From positions 1-44,529 of the IMG/VR virus record IMGVR_UViG_3300045258_000119: DNA of 44,529 nucleotides, one strand, 5' to 3'. Positions 6,261-14,244 of the stretch are shown here, piece by piece (position 1 is the stretch's first letter; each line of letters opens with the position of its first letter). This stretch comes from a virus. The notes beneath the pieces were generated by a model, which worked only from the letters and a program-made list of their open reading frames with translations, was not told the origin of the DNA and made no database searches. The position numbers and the translations under genes were made by a program.

Positions 6261-7931
6261 CTACTGTTCAGCCGCCTCCAATAAGCGGCTTTCGTCTGTG
6301 ATTGGGGTGCGGCCGTTGGCGCGGGCGAAGACGGCGGCGAGGCCATCGTCGTGACCTTCAGAGACGTGTTCGTTGCGGTCATCATTGGCGGCGCTGTGAT
6401 CGTCATCCTCTGCATTTGGCTGAGGCTGTTGTTCTTCGCTGGTATCTTCACTCGCCGCTAACAGCGCTGCGGCTTCGTCTTCGTCGGAAATGGGAGGTTC
6501 GGGATGCGTCGGCGTAGGCGGCTCTTCCTCGGCAGCTTGATCTGCGGGTGGAACGCGCTCTTCCATCGCGAGCGAGGCTGGCGGCGTATCTACTGGAATA
6601 GCCTCATCGACTTGTGGCGCACCTAACGGCTCATGCTCTCCATGCAACGCCACTGAGCGCAGCCCGCCGTCGCCGTGGTCGAGCCCTTCGGGCACGCCTT
6701 GTTCGTCTGACGGAATGTCTGGCGATACCATCAGCTTGATCGGCTTGCCGTCCTTGCCGCGCTTCTTGCGCGTATGTTCTTTGACGCGGGACGCGAGGTC
6801 GCCGTCCTTGTCGATGATGACTTCGCCGCTGTCATGGTCGCGCAATTCCGTGCGCTGGCGGTCCATGGGCTGCGCCACCACGGATGCTTCGTCGCGCAAG
6901 TCCTCGATGCGGTGATCTTCCGGCGCCCAGCCAGACAGCGACACATTGTGGCTGTTCATGGCCTCGGCCAAACCCACCCACCACCAGGTTCCGAAGATGC
7001 CGATGATGGTGCAGATCAGCGCTACGAACGGTGGTCTATAGACGTTGGCGTAAGTGGCGAAGGTATCGAGGCCGACGCCCGCGTTATCTGTCACGTGCGC
7101 AGCGACGGCGGCTTGTGTTGGCGCGGCGGCCAACTGCGCGCGCAGCGCGTCACGTCGCGCCACCAGCGCGGCGGCGGCGGCGGCGGCGCCCTCGGCGTGT
7201 TCGATCTGCAATTCATTAGGCGCGTGCTCGCGCTGCGCCGGTACAACATAGCCGTCATGCCATGCGCGAGCGCCGCTTAGCGCGCCGACGCTAGCCGCTT
7301 GTGCCAAGTACGGATTATGATTGTTCATCGCCGTGTTTAGATCGGCGGTCAGGCTGTCAATTCGCCCTTGGATAGCCGAGCGGTTTTGCCCCGCTTGCTG
7401 CTCAACCACCTGTCCGGCCCGCACTTGCTCCTGGCGGTTGGAGTTCATCACAACGGTACCGCTGACGATCACCAGCGCGTTCGCCAGCAAGCCCGCGCAG
7501 ATCATGGTGGTGCGCCGCCAGCGGCCCGTGCCGCGGGCTTTCATCTGGACGGGCAGCCACACCATTGACCACATGACGATCGGCACGGTCGCAGCGACGA
7601 GCCCGATCAGCACCGGAACGCTGCGGATATCGAAGGTGAAATGCCACGCGCCCGATGCGGCTTGCGCGGTGCCGAATGAGACGGCCCAATCGTTATCAAG
7701 TCGCCCTGTCGCCTGAATGCAAAAAAGTACGGCCCAATAGACTTCCACGAACGCAGCGCAAAGCGTCGCGGTCGCGGGGATGGAGAGCAGCCAAAAGCGG
7801 CTATCGTGGCCGCGTTCGCGGAGGCGGCGCAGGCGCGCTTCGGCTTTGCGTTCCTTGCGCTCGTCAAGCCAGGCGCGGGCGCGCGAATATGCGTCTCCCA
7901 ACCCGGAGGTGAAGTCTTCAACGGTGGTCAT
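6261..7931 (-). CDS. Large four-transmembrane protein with acidic tail, 556 aa
   Basis: ATG at 7931 follows AAGAGAGTAACC. The N-terminus is basic and helical (residues 20-43). Predicted membrane spans are at about 47-70, 104-127, 141-162 and 302-322. Between spans 3 and 4 is a Gln/Ala-rich coiled-coil-like segment (165-275), placed outside the cytoplasm if the N-terminus is inside. The last 230 residues are hydrophilic and very acidic (about 480-530 are nearly all Glu, Asp, Pro and Ala). I do not recognise the family. Its place beside spanins and small membrane proteins suggests a role in the envelope, such as lysis control or superinfection exclusion, but nothing proves it. Confidence 0.75.
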   Translation of the reverse strand: MTTVEDFTSGLGDAYSRARAWLDERKERKAEARLRRLRERGHDSRFWLLSIPATATLCAAFVEVYWAVLFCIQATGRLDNDWAVSFGTAQAASGAWHFTFDIRSVPVLIGLVAATVPIVMWSMVWLPVQMKARGTGRWRRTTMICAGLLANALVIVSGTVVMNSNRQEQVRAGQVVEQQAGQNRSAIQGRIDSLTADLNTAMNNHNPYLAQAASVGALSGARAWHDGYVVPAQREHAPNELQIEHAEGAAAAAAALVARRDALRAQLAAAPTQAAVAAHVTDNAGVGLDTFATYANVYRPPFVALICTIIGIFGTWWWVGLAEAMNSHNVSLSGWAPEDHRIEDLRDEASVVAQPMDRQRTELRDHDSGEVIIDKDGDLASRVKEHTRKKRGKDGKPIKLMVSPDIPSDEQGVPEGLDHGDGGLRSVALHGEHEPLGAPQVDEAIPVDTPPASLAMEERVPPADQAAEEEPPTPTHPEPPISDEDEAAALLAASEDTSEEQQPQPNAEDDDHSAANDDRNEHVSEGHDDGLAAVFARANGRTPITDESRLLEAAEQ

Positions 7932-7956
7932 GGTTACTCTCTTTTGGAGCGCGCCC

Positions 7957-8361
7957 TTAAGGGGCGCCGTGGTTCAGCAACGTTGGAATGTTCATCAACG
8001 CCGGCAGAAAGGATGGCAGCGACAATAGGAAAAACAGGATCGCCAACCCGGTAACGAGGCGGCGAAAGAGCGTCTTTACGTCCTCGATGCCCTTTCGAGC
8101 CTCGGCAATGTCAGCGATGCGTTGGGCGGTATCTTCAACGCGGCGGCGCTCAATCGCATCGGACGCCACTTTGATTTCGCCGCGCAAATGCGTGTACTGC
8201 ATCTGCAATTCGGCGCGCAGTGATACAAACTCGCTCTTTATTTCACTGGCGCTACGATCCGCCCTCGCATCGGTGGCGCGCTGGCGTTCCTCCACGGCCC
8301 CCATTTGAAACGTATGTTTAAAGAGCGCGTCACGCATCCAGTCGGTAGGTTCGTCGGTCAT
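7957..8361 (-). CDS. Coiled-coil protein with C-terminal membrane segment, 134 aa
   Basis: I chose ATG at 8361, just behind the stop of the gene in front; the frame extends upstream but there overlaps a well-formed membrane helix in another frame. Residues 1-95 are charged and helical (RATDARADRSASEIKSEFVS, HLRGEIKVASDAIERRRVED), then a hydrophobic span (about 103-120, LVTGLAILFFLLSLPSFLPA). A tail-anchored coiled coil recalls some phage holin-accessory and DUF1515/DUF2730-type proteins, but no firm match was made. Confidence 0.7.
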   Translation of the reverse strand: MTDEPTDWMRDALFKHTFQMGAVEERQRATDARADRSASEIKSEFVSLRAELQMQYTHLRGEIKVASDAIERRRVEDTAQRIADIAEARKGIEDVKTLFRRLVTGLAILFFLLSLPSFLPALMNIPTLLNHGAP

Positions 8362-8362
8362 C

Positions 8363-8698
8363 TCAATGGTGCAGGAAAAACCACATGCCGACCGCCCCAA
8401 GCGAAACGGCGCCGACAACGGCAAGAGCGCGAACAATCTGAGATGTGCCGCCATCGGTTCCGCTGGCGCGACGGTCGAACGCATCCATCATGCGCTGAAT
8501 AGCGAGGGATAGCCCTTGCAGTTCTTGGTGCGGCACTGGCGCGGGGGCAAACGGGGCTCGCACGAGCATGGCTTTGATTTCCGACACGTCAGTACGCAAT
8601 CCAGTCTCCAGTGCTACCAGGCGCTCGCGCACTTCCGAGCTGAGCGAAGCATGCTCGCGGAAGCTTGCGTATCGATCATCCAACTTGTCATCCGTCAT
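8363..8698 (-). CDS. Tail-anchored coiled-coil protein, 111 aa
   Basis: ATG at 8698 overlaps the stop of the micro-gene in front (ATGA). Residues 1-85 are helical and charged (EVRERLVALETGLRTDVSEI), and the C-terminus is a membrane helix (VRALAVVGAVSLGAVGMWFF) ending LHH. It shares layout with the next gene and may pair with it. Part of a 41-bp sequence found again at 41437-41477 lies in its 3' third. Confidence 0.7.
   Translation of the reverse strand: MTDDKLDDRYASFREHASLSSEVRERLVALETGLRTDVSEIKAMLVRAPFAPAPVPHQELQGLSLAIQRMMDAFDRRASGTDGGTSQIVRALAVVGAVSLGAVGMWFFLHH
8430..8470 (+). repeat. 41-bp direct repeat, copy A
   Basis: Identical to 41437-41477. On the - strand it codes within a 111-aa gene (in frame: ASGTDGGTSQIVRA). 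Confidence 0.9.
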
Positions 8699-8784
8699 TT
8701 CCTGCGCCCATTACCCCTGACGATCCAAAACCACACGATCACGGCGCCGACGAAACAAGCGCCGATAATAAAAGCATTAGTCAC
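8695..8784 (-). CDS. Single-transmembrane peptide, 29 aa
   Basis: GTG at 8784 lies inside the end of the micro-gene in front, and its TGA overlaps the next ATG (ATGA at 8698). The peptide is a single hydrophobic helix (AFIIGACFVGAVIVWFWIV) with a basic end (RGNGRRK), giving a predicted N-out, C-in orientation. Two-sided start/stop overlap supports it; the function is unknown. Confidence 0.55.
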   Translation of the reverse strand: MTNAFIIGACFVGAVIVWFWIVRGNGRRK

Positions 8785-8860
8785 GACCGCCCATCCACCA
8801 GCATAGAAGGCCGACGCCGACAGCAAGGAAGCCGGCGAGTAGTAAGACGCCGCCTATCAT
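8777..8860 (-). CDS. Single-transmembrane peptide, 27 aa
   Basis: ATG at 8860 overlaps the o-spanin stop (ATGA). The peptide is nearly all membrane helix (MIGGVLLLAGFLAVGVGLLC) followed by WWMGGRD. It lies in the same coupled chain as the spanins and the tail-anchored proteins. It is possibly a small holin or lysis regulator. Confidence 0.55.
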   Translation of the reverse strand: MIGGVLLLAGFLAVGVGLLCWWMGGRD

Positions 8861-9240
8861 CTGTGCTCACCATTGTGCGCGACGCTCCACGCATTGCACT
8901 GGCGCATCTGTTCGGCCGTCAGTCCGTAAGCGTGTTCGTATGAATCGCGTTCGCCCTGATAGTAGAGCCCGGCCAATTCCGCCCGTTCACGGCGGCGGTC
9001 GATATAGGCCATCCATGCCGGCCAGTTCGCCGCGGTCGGTTGCCCAAGCGGGCGTTCCAGCTCGGGCGGCATCGGCGGGGCGTCGGTCGGGTCAGGGTCC
9101 ACAGGCCCCACCATGCAGGCCGGCGACACGACAAGCGGCTCAGGGAGTGGTGGTGGTTGGAGTGCTCGGGGCAGCGGGATCGTCGCGCAAGCGCCAATCG
9201 GGAGGCTCAGGAGCGTGAGCCAAAACGTTCGCGATTTCAT
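8857..9240 (-). CDS. Outer-membrane spanin-like lipoprotein (o-spanin), 127 aa
   Basis: The N-terminus is a lipoprotein signal: MKSRTFWLTLLSLPIGAC with the lipobox cysteine at residue 18. A proline-rich stretch follows (PLPRALQPPPLPEPL), typical of Rz1-type proteins, and then a longer helical domain. The gene starts inside the 3' end of the preceding gene in another frame (101-bp overlap), the classical overlapping Rz/Rz1 arrangement. O-spanins join the i-spanin across the periplasm and fuse the membranes in the last step of lysis. It is somewhat longer than a typical Rz1. Confidence 0.75.
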   Translation of the reverse strand: MKSRTFWLTLLSLPIGACATIPLPRALQPPPLPEPLVVSPACMVGPVDPDPTDAPPMPPELERPLGQPTAANWPAWMAYIDRRRERAELAGLYYQGERDSYEHAYGLTAEQMRQCNAWSVAHNGEHR

Positions 9241-9949
9241 GGGTCCTCCGTTGTTCTCTTGCCCGGGCCCGCGCTTCTGCGGCGCGCTCGGCGGTGAGCG
9301 CGGTTGAGGCCAAATGAGCGACCTCCGCCGCGTCGATTAAGCCTTGTCTGTAATGCTCGCTTCGCTCGTGCCAATCGTGGGCGGCGCGGTAGTTCTGGCG
9401 GGCCGCTTGACGGGCGCCGTCTAAGTCATGGTGCAAGTGAGTAATGCGCGCCGTCTGGACGCCAAATGCGGCCAGCCCAACGGCGATCCAGGTGATTGGC
9501 GACCCCAGGAAGGCTAGCCACGGAACCCCGCCCAGGAAGCTCGTAGCCACGCCCACGGGACCGAAGTTCGCAAGGGGGCGGGGCCCGTAAGCTTGTGGCG
9601 AGGCTGGCGGATGTAGCAGCGTCAGCGAGCGTTGGATTGACGCCAGCTCGCCCCGTTCCTCGTTGGTCAGTCCGCGATCGGCGCGGTTGCGTTCCAGCAC
9701 CACTTGCCTGCTGACCAGCGTGGCTTCGGTCTGGAGCGCCTGAATACGGTGTTCGTCGTCTCCGTGCTGAGCCGCCATCGCGAGCAGGCCGATTGAGGTC
9801 TGCGTTGTTCTAGCCTGTTCGGCGTGGTTGGCTTGCTCGTTGGCGTGACGATAGGCGCGTCCCCCAGGCAGGTGCGCGCGAGTCCAGGCGACAAGTCGCC
9901 CCCAGCCGCGTTTGATCCGCTCCCAGATCTCGCTAATTTCTGCGATCAT
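9140..9949 (-). CDS. Inner-membrane spanin-like protein with long N-terminal domain, 269 aa
   Basis: ATG at 9949 overlaps the previous stop (ATGA); upstream codons in this frame belong to a neighbour's other frame. A membrane segment lies at about 143-167 (WLAFLGSPITWIAVGLAAFG). After it comes a helical, Ala/Arg/Glu-rich periplasmic part (170-245) and a Pro/Thr-rich tail, which suits an i-spanin (Rz). Unlike usual i-spanins, about 140 residues precede the membrane segment and are predicted cytoplasmic. The overlap with the lipoprotein gene is the main reason for the call; the N-terminal domain is unexplained. Confidence 0.6.
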   Translation of the reverse strand: MIAEISEIWERIKRGWGRLVAWTRAHLPGGRAYRHANEQANHAEQARTTQTSIGLLAMAAQHGDDEHRIQALQTEATLVSRQVVLERNRADRGLTNEERGELASIQRSLTLLHPPASPQAYGPRPLANFGPVGVATSFLGGVPWLAFLGSPITWIAVGLAAFGVQTARITHLHHDLDGARQAARQNYRAAHDWHERSEHYRQGLIDAAEVAHLASTALTAERAAEARARAREQRRTHEIANVLAHAPEPPDWRLRDDPAAPSTPTTTTP

Positions 9950-10317
9950 GGGGCTCCTGGCCCTCCGTGGGGATTGAGCGATGTGCCACTCTCGGGCAGC
10001 GGCGGCTGCGCCATAGGCGGACCGGGAAAAGGGATGCCGCTTGGCGGGATGCCTCTCGCCTGCTGGTCCATCCGTTCGCGGTGGTAGTTCTGAAAAATCG
10101 GGAAGATCTGAGCAAGCGCCGGGATAAGGCACGCCAGCGCCGTCAGAATAGCCGCGATGCCACCGCTCATGTCAGGAACCGACGTGCCGGCCGCCGCGGC
10201 GCGGTCGTAGGCGGTCAACACAGCTAGCCCCAGGCGCACAAAGAAGAACAGCACCAGCACAACGAGGATCACGCCCAGCCACATGAGGGTTGGGCGTGGC
10301 CAGCGTTTGGCGTCCAT
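9946..10317 (-). CDS. Two-transmembrane protein with Pro-rich tail, 123 aa
   Basis: ATG at 10317 shares a base with the stop in front (TAATG). It has two membrane spans, about 10-32 (MWLGVILVVLVLFFFVRLGL) and 53-75 (SGGIAAILTALACLIPALAQ). The C-terminal 50 residues are rich in Pro and Gly (GIPPSGIPFPGPPMAQPPLP). It heads the membrane block before the spanins; a holin or antiholin role is possible, with no specific family recognised. Confidence 0.7.
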   Translation of the reverse strand: MDAKRWPRPTLMWLGVILVVLVLFFFVRLGLAVLTAYDRAAAAGTSVPDMSGGIAAILTALACLIPALAQIFPIFQNYHRERMDQQARGIPPSGIPFPGPPMAQPPLPESGTSLNPHGGPGAP

Positions 10318-11696
10318 TATTCGGGCCAACCCTCTTCGGGATTGAACGCCAGGATCAGCGTGCGGCCGTCCTCGCGGGTATCTTCCGAGCGCATCATGCC
10401 GGCGTAAATTTCTAGTTCCGCCTCGCGCTTGCCAAGGTAAGCGTCGATTCCCGACATGGCCGCCGAGCGTTCGGAGATGGCGAGGAAGCGCGCTTTAGCT
10501 TCCTGGTCGTCTGCCGCTTCGCCGCGATCAATGCGGACGATCAGGTTTTGTAAGGAAGCAAATTCGGCGAGCGTCCATCCCTCTTGCAGGAGAGCTTTTC
10601 GCTCAGTCGCGATTTCAAGCAAGCGGCCCATCTTTGCGAGCCTTGCAACGTGAATGTCATCGCCGAAGTAAACCACGCCGCCGGAAGGCTGTTCGAATGC
10701 GCGCTCATACTCAGGCGGATTGTGCGGCGGCTCTGCCGCTTCGATCAGCGCTAGCTCTTCGCTGTCGTCTCCAACTTCCTCAAAGTCGGCTTCGTAATCG
10801 ACCGGTACGTCACTATCACCCGCCCCATCTTGTCCATCGCCATGGAGAACTTGGAGCCCTCCACCTGCTGCCCGTTCTTCAGCGCTTCCTTCGTCGCCTT
10901 CGGCAACAGTGTCTGCTCCGCTATCGACAATATCCGCGACTGCTTCGGGGGCGTCGTCTGCGGCTTCGCTTTGAAGAACATCTACGGCATCCGTTTGTTG
11001 ATCACTATTTCGTACAGCGGGCTCGCCCTCGATGACTGCATCTGCGGCAGATGCGTGCGGATTTTCTTGGTCCGTTGGTTCATCTGGATTATTCCCTCCT
11101 CCGAGGCGCTGATCGTCCGCCAGATGTTGCGTGTCCGCATTAGTTTCGCCGTGTGTTTCATCGCTCACTCCAAACAGCGCTTCCGCCTCACGGATCGCGC
11201 GTGCCTCTGCGTCGTTACTAGCATTTCCGCCCGTCACATTGAAGACCGGGCTGACGTTAATGTTGACGGAGGGCGCGGCCATGTCGGCTCCTTCTGCGGG
11301 CGCTTCGGCGGGCTCCAGCGACGCCATGGAAAGCGGGTTATCCACCGCCGCCATCGGGCGCGGCTTCACGTGCTCCACAAGCCACGCCGCTGCTTCGTGG
11401 TACGTGTCGGGATAGTCGGCAGGGTCGAGGCCATGAGCCACCGCGTCGGCTTGCGGGAAGGCGCGAAAGTTCTTCACGTATGGCGTGCCGTCTGGGCTGA
11501 CGCCGCCCACCATGCCCGGCAGACAATGCGAGCCGCGCCACGGCGGGCGCACCGTCACGGTCCAGCCCGCCTCGCTTAAGATACGGTTGGCTTCCGCCAT
11601 GTCTGCATCATCGTCCGCAATCACATCGTTCGCCGCTTCTGGAGCCGCCTGCGGCGCAGCGCGTGTGGCGCTCGCCGGTCCTGTAAATTCACTCAT
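10317..11696 (-). CDS. Large acidic hypothetical protein, 459 aa
   Basis: ATG at 11696 overlaps the stop of the fibre-type gene in front (ATGA). The protein starts MSEFTGPASATRAAPQAAPE. It has a folded-looking patch near residues 37-110 (WTVTVRPPWRGSHCLPGMVG), a long Asp/Glu/Ala-rich low-complexity middle (about 190-320) and a helical C-terminus. No enzyme motif was seen. It follows the tail fibre genes and precedes the membrane block, so it could be a virion-associated or assembly protein. Confidence 0.7.
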   Translation of the reverse strand: MSEFTGPASATRAAPQAAPEAANDVIADDDADMAEANRILSEAGWTVTVRPPWRGSHCLPGMVGGVSPDGTPYVKNFRAFPQADAVAHGLDPADYPDTYHEAAAWLVEHVKPRPMAAVDNPLSMASLEPAEAPAEGADMAAPSVNINVSPVFNVTGGNASNDAEARAIREAEALFGVSDETHGETNADTQHLADDQRLGGGNNPDEPTDQENPHASAADAVIEGEPAVRNSDQQTDAVDVLQSEAADDAPEAVADIVDSGADTVAEGDEGSAEERAAGGGLQVLHGDGQDGAGDSDVPVDYEADFEEVGDDSEELALIEAAEPPHNPPEYERAFEQPSGGVVYFGDDIHVARLAKMGRLLEIATERKALLQEGWTLAEFASLQNLIVRIDRGEAADDQEAKARFLAISERSAAMSGIDAYLGKREAELEIYAGMMRSEDTREDGRTLILAFNPEEGWPE

Positions 11697-12724
11697 CCTT
11701 GTGCCTGTATTTGCCAATAAAGAGAATCCGAAACCAGTTTGCACCACGCGCCCGCACGCGCCGGCAGCAGCGGCGTTGAAAGCGAGCCGCCGGCGATCTG
11801 CACCACATTGGCGCTTGCCGAATTGACCGCGTTAGCCGTGACCGATCGCAGCCACAGTTCGCGAAACGCATTGGCGCCCGTAGCACTCGGCAGCGTCACC
11901 GTGCACACGGGCGCGTTGAAGGTCAGATTATTGTCGCTGACGCCCACTGTGTAGGTCGCCGCCGTGACGTTGCCGTAGGTCGTGCCGAAATTGCCGTAAT
12001 ATGTGCGCAGCGGCCCCCACACATCAGCGCCGCCGAGTAGATTGACCGCCGCGTTGAGATCGATGCGCGCCCAGCCCGCGCCAATCTGCACGGAGTCGTC
12101 TATGGTCGCGCCTATCAACTGACGCAGCGTGGCGCCGTCTACAGACTTCGCCTTGATGTATGTGGCGTTCGGCATGCGGATGAAGTCGCCGGTCGGGATA
12201 TGCGCGGCGCCGAAGTCCATCGCACAATCGTTAAGGTAGCCGCCAATCGCCATAAGGCGATCAACATTCATATCCGACGAGAACAATTGCCCGAACTCGC
12301 TAGCGTTACCGAATATCGGATTGTGCGCGAAGTAGAGTGTGTCTGTACCTTTGTTGACCGCGCCACTGCGATTCATATACGTAGCACAGCACACATCCGC
12401 CCACGGCACATCGCCGCCGCGTGGCGTGGTCAGCGCAATTGAGAATGACGCCGCATAACCGACGCCTTTGGTCTGCGGCGTTACATCGTCGCGGTCACGA
12501 TAGTGAAAATGTACGGTTTCCAGGCCGATATATTGCGGCGGGTTTTGATTGCCGACCGCCGGATTACCGCGTCCGGTTGCCACGTAGCGCATGACCGTGC
12601 GGAAATCCGTTGGCGCGTCGGGGCCAATGTCGAAGCTCATTTGACCCGCGTACGGATCAGGGTAGCCGTACATGTCGTCGTCGCCGATGAAGGCCCACGG
12701 GACGGTGCGTGCGGAAGCGCTCAT
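11693..12724 (-). CDS. Putative tail fibre or receptor-binding protein, 343 aa
   Basis: ATG at 12724 follows TAGGAGCAC. It is beta-rich, with short repeating polar/aromatic stretches (DMYGYPDPYAGQMSFDIGPD) and a C-terminal segment (NNLTFNAPVCTVTLPSATGA, ending ALYWQI-type residues) of the kind seen at the trimeric tips of phage fibres and Pgp-like pyocin/tail proteins. Placement right after another fibre-like gene supports a receptor-binding role. No host receptor can be inferred. Confidence 0.65.
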   Translation of the reverse strand: MSASARTVPWAFIGDDDMYGYPDPYAGQMSFDIGPDAPTDFRTVMRYVATGRGNPAVGNQNPPQYIGLETVHFHYRDRDDVTPQTKGVGYAASFSIALTTPRGGDVPWADVCCATYMNRSGAVNKGTDTLYFAHNPIFGNASEFGQLFSSDMNVDRLMAIGGYLNDCAMDFGAAHIPTGDFIRMPNATYIKAKSVDGATLRQLIGATIDDSVQIGAGWARIDLNAAVNLLGGADVWGPLRTYYGNFGTTYGNVTAATYTVGVSDNNLTFNAPVCTVTLPSATGANAFRELWLRSVTANAVNSASANVVQIAGGSLSTPLLPARAGAWCKLVSDSLYWQIQAQG

Positions 12725-12730
12725 GTGCTC

Positions 12731-13090
12731 CTAGGTGTTGGTAATCGTGAAGGGGCCAGCAAACACTTGGCTGGTGGCTATATCGAGAATGGTGATAGTG
12801 GCCGCGCGCGCCGCGCCGGTCAGCTTGAACTGCCCTGTGTGGGTGTCGGTATAGATCGGTGCGTCGCCGTTGCTGACTGCCGAAAACGCGCCGCCATTGT
12901 CGCTAAAGCTGACGTTGGCCGCGCCGGTTCCTGTGATGGTTAACGCTCCCTGCCCCGCATTGCCAGACGGCACAGTGAAGGTCGGCGAATTGGTCGTCTG
13001 CGGTGTCGCGCCCGTGGGTGAGGTGAAGCCTACCGACAGCGACATGGTAGTGGTGGATGGCACGACCGCCACCGCCGCAGCGCCAGTCAT
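12731..13090 (-). CDS. Ig-like or beta-sandwich tail protein, 119 aa
   Basis: I chose ATG at 13090, which overlaps the fibre stop (TGATG); TTG at 13093 is possible. The sequence alternates Thr, Ser, Gly and hydrophobic residues (SFTSPTGATPQTTNSPTFTV-type composition, GALTITGTGAANVSFSDNGG), as in Ig-like or other beta-sandwich decoration domains. It lies between two fibre genes and probably belongs to the tail tip. Confidence 0.65.
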   Translation of the reverse strand: MTGAAAVAVVPSTTTMSLSVGFTSPTGATPQTTNSPTFTVPSGNAGQGALTITGTGAANVSFSDNGGAFSAVSNGDAPIYTDTHTGQFKLTGAARAATITILDIATSQVFAGPFTITNT

Positions 13091-14244
13091 CAATACACCC
13101 GCACTGAAAACGTCTCAGCGGTGTCAGTTCCGATGATCGTATAGCGTTTGTACTGCGCCACGGTCAAGTTGGCGTTCGTACCTGTGGAATCGGCGTAGGT
13201 AACACCCGCGCCGCGCGCGATTGTCAACGCGCCAGCGCCGCCGTTGTAACCTGTAATGAATTGTCGCTTACCGGACCCGCTGCCAATGATCCCGGTGTTG
13301 TGCGTAAACGTATGCGTCGAGCCGCTGTTGTGGTCGATCGACTTGCCTTGGTCGGCGGCGACAAACGTATAATCCGCTGTTTTGGCCGGCTGATCTCCCA
13401 GGCCACGAGAGCCTGCGCTGAGATCAGATGTGGGCGCCGCCGTAGGGATCACCACATCGATGGCATAGAGGTAGCGCGTCGCATTCCAGTCGCGCACCTT
13501 CACGCCGTTGATGGCGTCGGCGAAATTGTTGGTGCCGATGCGATACCATCCGGAATTGTTTTCCGTTGTGTTGGCGGTGGCCGGCGCACTGACCGAGCCG
13601 TCATCAAAAAGCATTGGCAGTTTGGCCTGTATGCGGCCCGTATTCATGTAGAATCGCGCCACGCCAGCGGTGGAAATAGCCCACTCCCCGCCCGCTATAT
13701 ACACACCCCAATTGGTGGCGCTGAAGAAGCTGTAGGCCGGTGCACTGACTGACCCGTCGCCCATGGCCAGTACGGAAGTGAGCGATACCGTGTCCGCCGC
13801 CGTGAACTGAATCACCGGCTTGCCGGATGACCATGAAAGCGCGGCGAGGGCGTCTAAAGTTGCGTCGCCTAGTTCGCCCAGCAGTTGGAACTGCGTCCCG
13901 TCATAAGCGACGCGATAAATGCGCCCGCTGACGATGTCGCCGCTCACGGTCGCCGCTGTGCCGCTCTTGGTAATGTTCTTCGCGCCGAGCCCATCCACGT
14001 TCAGCGTGGCCGGGGCATTGCTCGTGAAACTCGCTTTGATCCAGAAGCCCTGCCCGTTGGCGTACGCCGTAAGCGATTGTCCGCTAGTGAGTGTATAAGC
14101 GGCGCCCGAGCCGCCGGTAGTGATCGCACCGAGCAGTTTGTCTAGGCTGTCAAAGTCGGTGTTGAGTTTGCCGCCCCACGTGTCGCTGGAGGCGCCTACC
14201 TCTGGCTTCGTCAGGAGGTAAAGCGCGGTCTGTGCATCAGCCAT
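13090..14244 (-). CDS. Tail fibre protein, 384 aa
   Basis: The N-terminus ([20 protein letters not shown], then [19 protein letters not shown]) matches the anchor seen in many podovirus and siphovirus fibres. The repeating middle ([40 protein letters not shown]) is the common fibre theme in which default field values are rendered as a beta structure. The C-terminus is a beta-rich tip ([20 protein letters not shown]). It probably sets host range with the two genes behind it. The ATG at 14244 directly follows the stop of the ejection-protein gene, and a terminator sits just upstream. Confidence 0.8.
   Translation of the reverse strand: MADAQTALYLLTKPEVGASSDTWGGKLNTDFDSLDKLLGAITTGGSGAAYTLTSGQSLTAYANGQGFWIKASFTSNAPATLNVDGLGAKNITKSGTAATVSGDIVSGRIYRVAYDGTQFQLLGELGDATLDALAALSWSSGKPVIQFTAADTVSLTSVLAMGDGSVSAPAYSFFSATNWGVYIAGGEWAISTAGVARFYMNTGRIQAKLPMLFDDGSVSAPATANTTENNSGWYRIGTNNFADAINGVKVRDWNATRYLYAIDVVIPTAAPTSDLSAGSRGLGDQPAKTADYTFVAADQGKSIDHNSGSTHTFTHNTGIIGSGSGKRQFITGYNGGAGALTIARGAGVTYADSTGTNANLTVAQYKRYTIIGTDTAETFSVRVY

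Noticed and set aside
8361-8484. Upstream extension of the 134-aa tail-anchored gene
   Set aside because: It would overlap the membrane helix coded by the 111-aa gene in another frame; the composition is poor and ATG at 8361 is well placed.
10751-10981. 76-codon basic frame on the - strand inside the 459-aa acidic gene
   Set aside because: Shifted reading of GAA/GAG-rich codons yields AAG/AAA, so a basic product is expected. It has no start coupling or ribosome site and the main frame is continuous. Its middle (SMAMDKMGRVIVTYRS) looks protein-like, so it deserves one database search.
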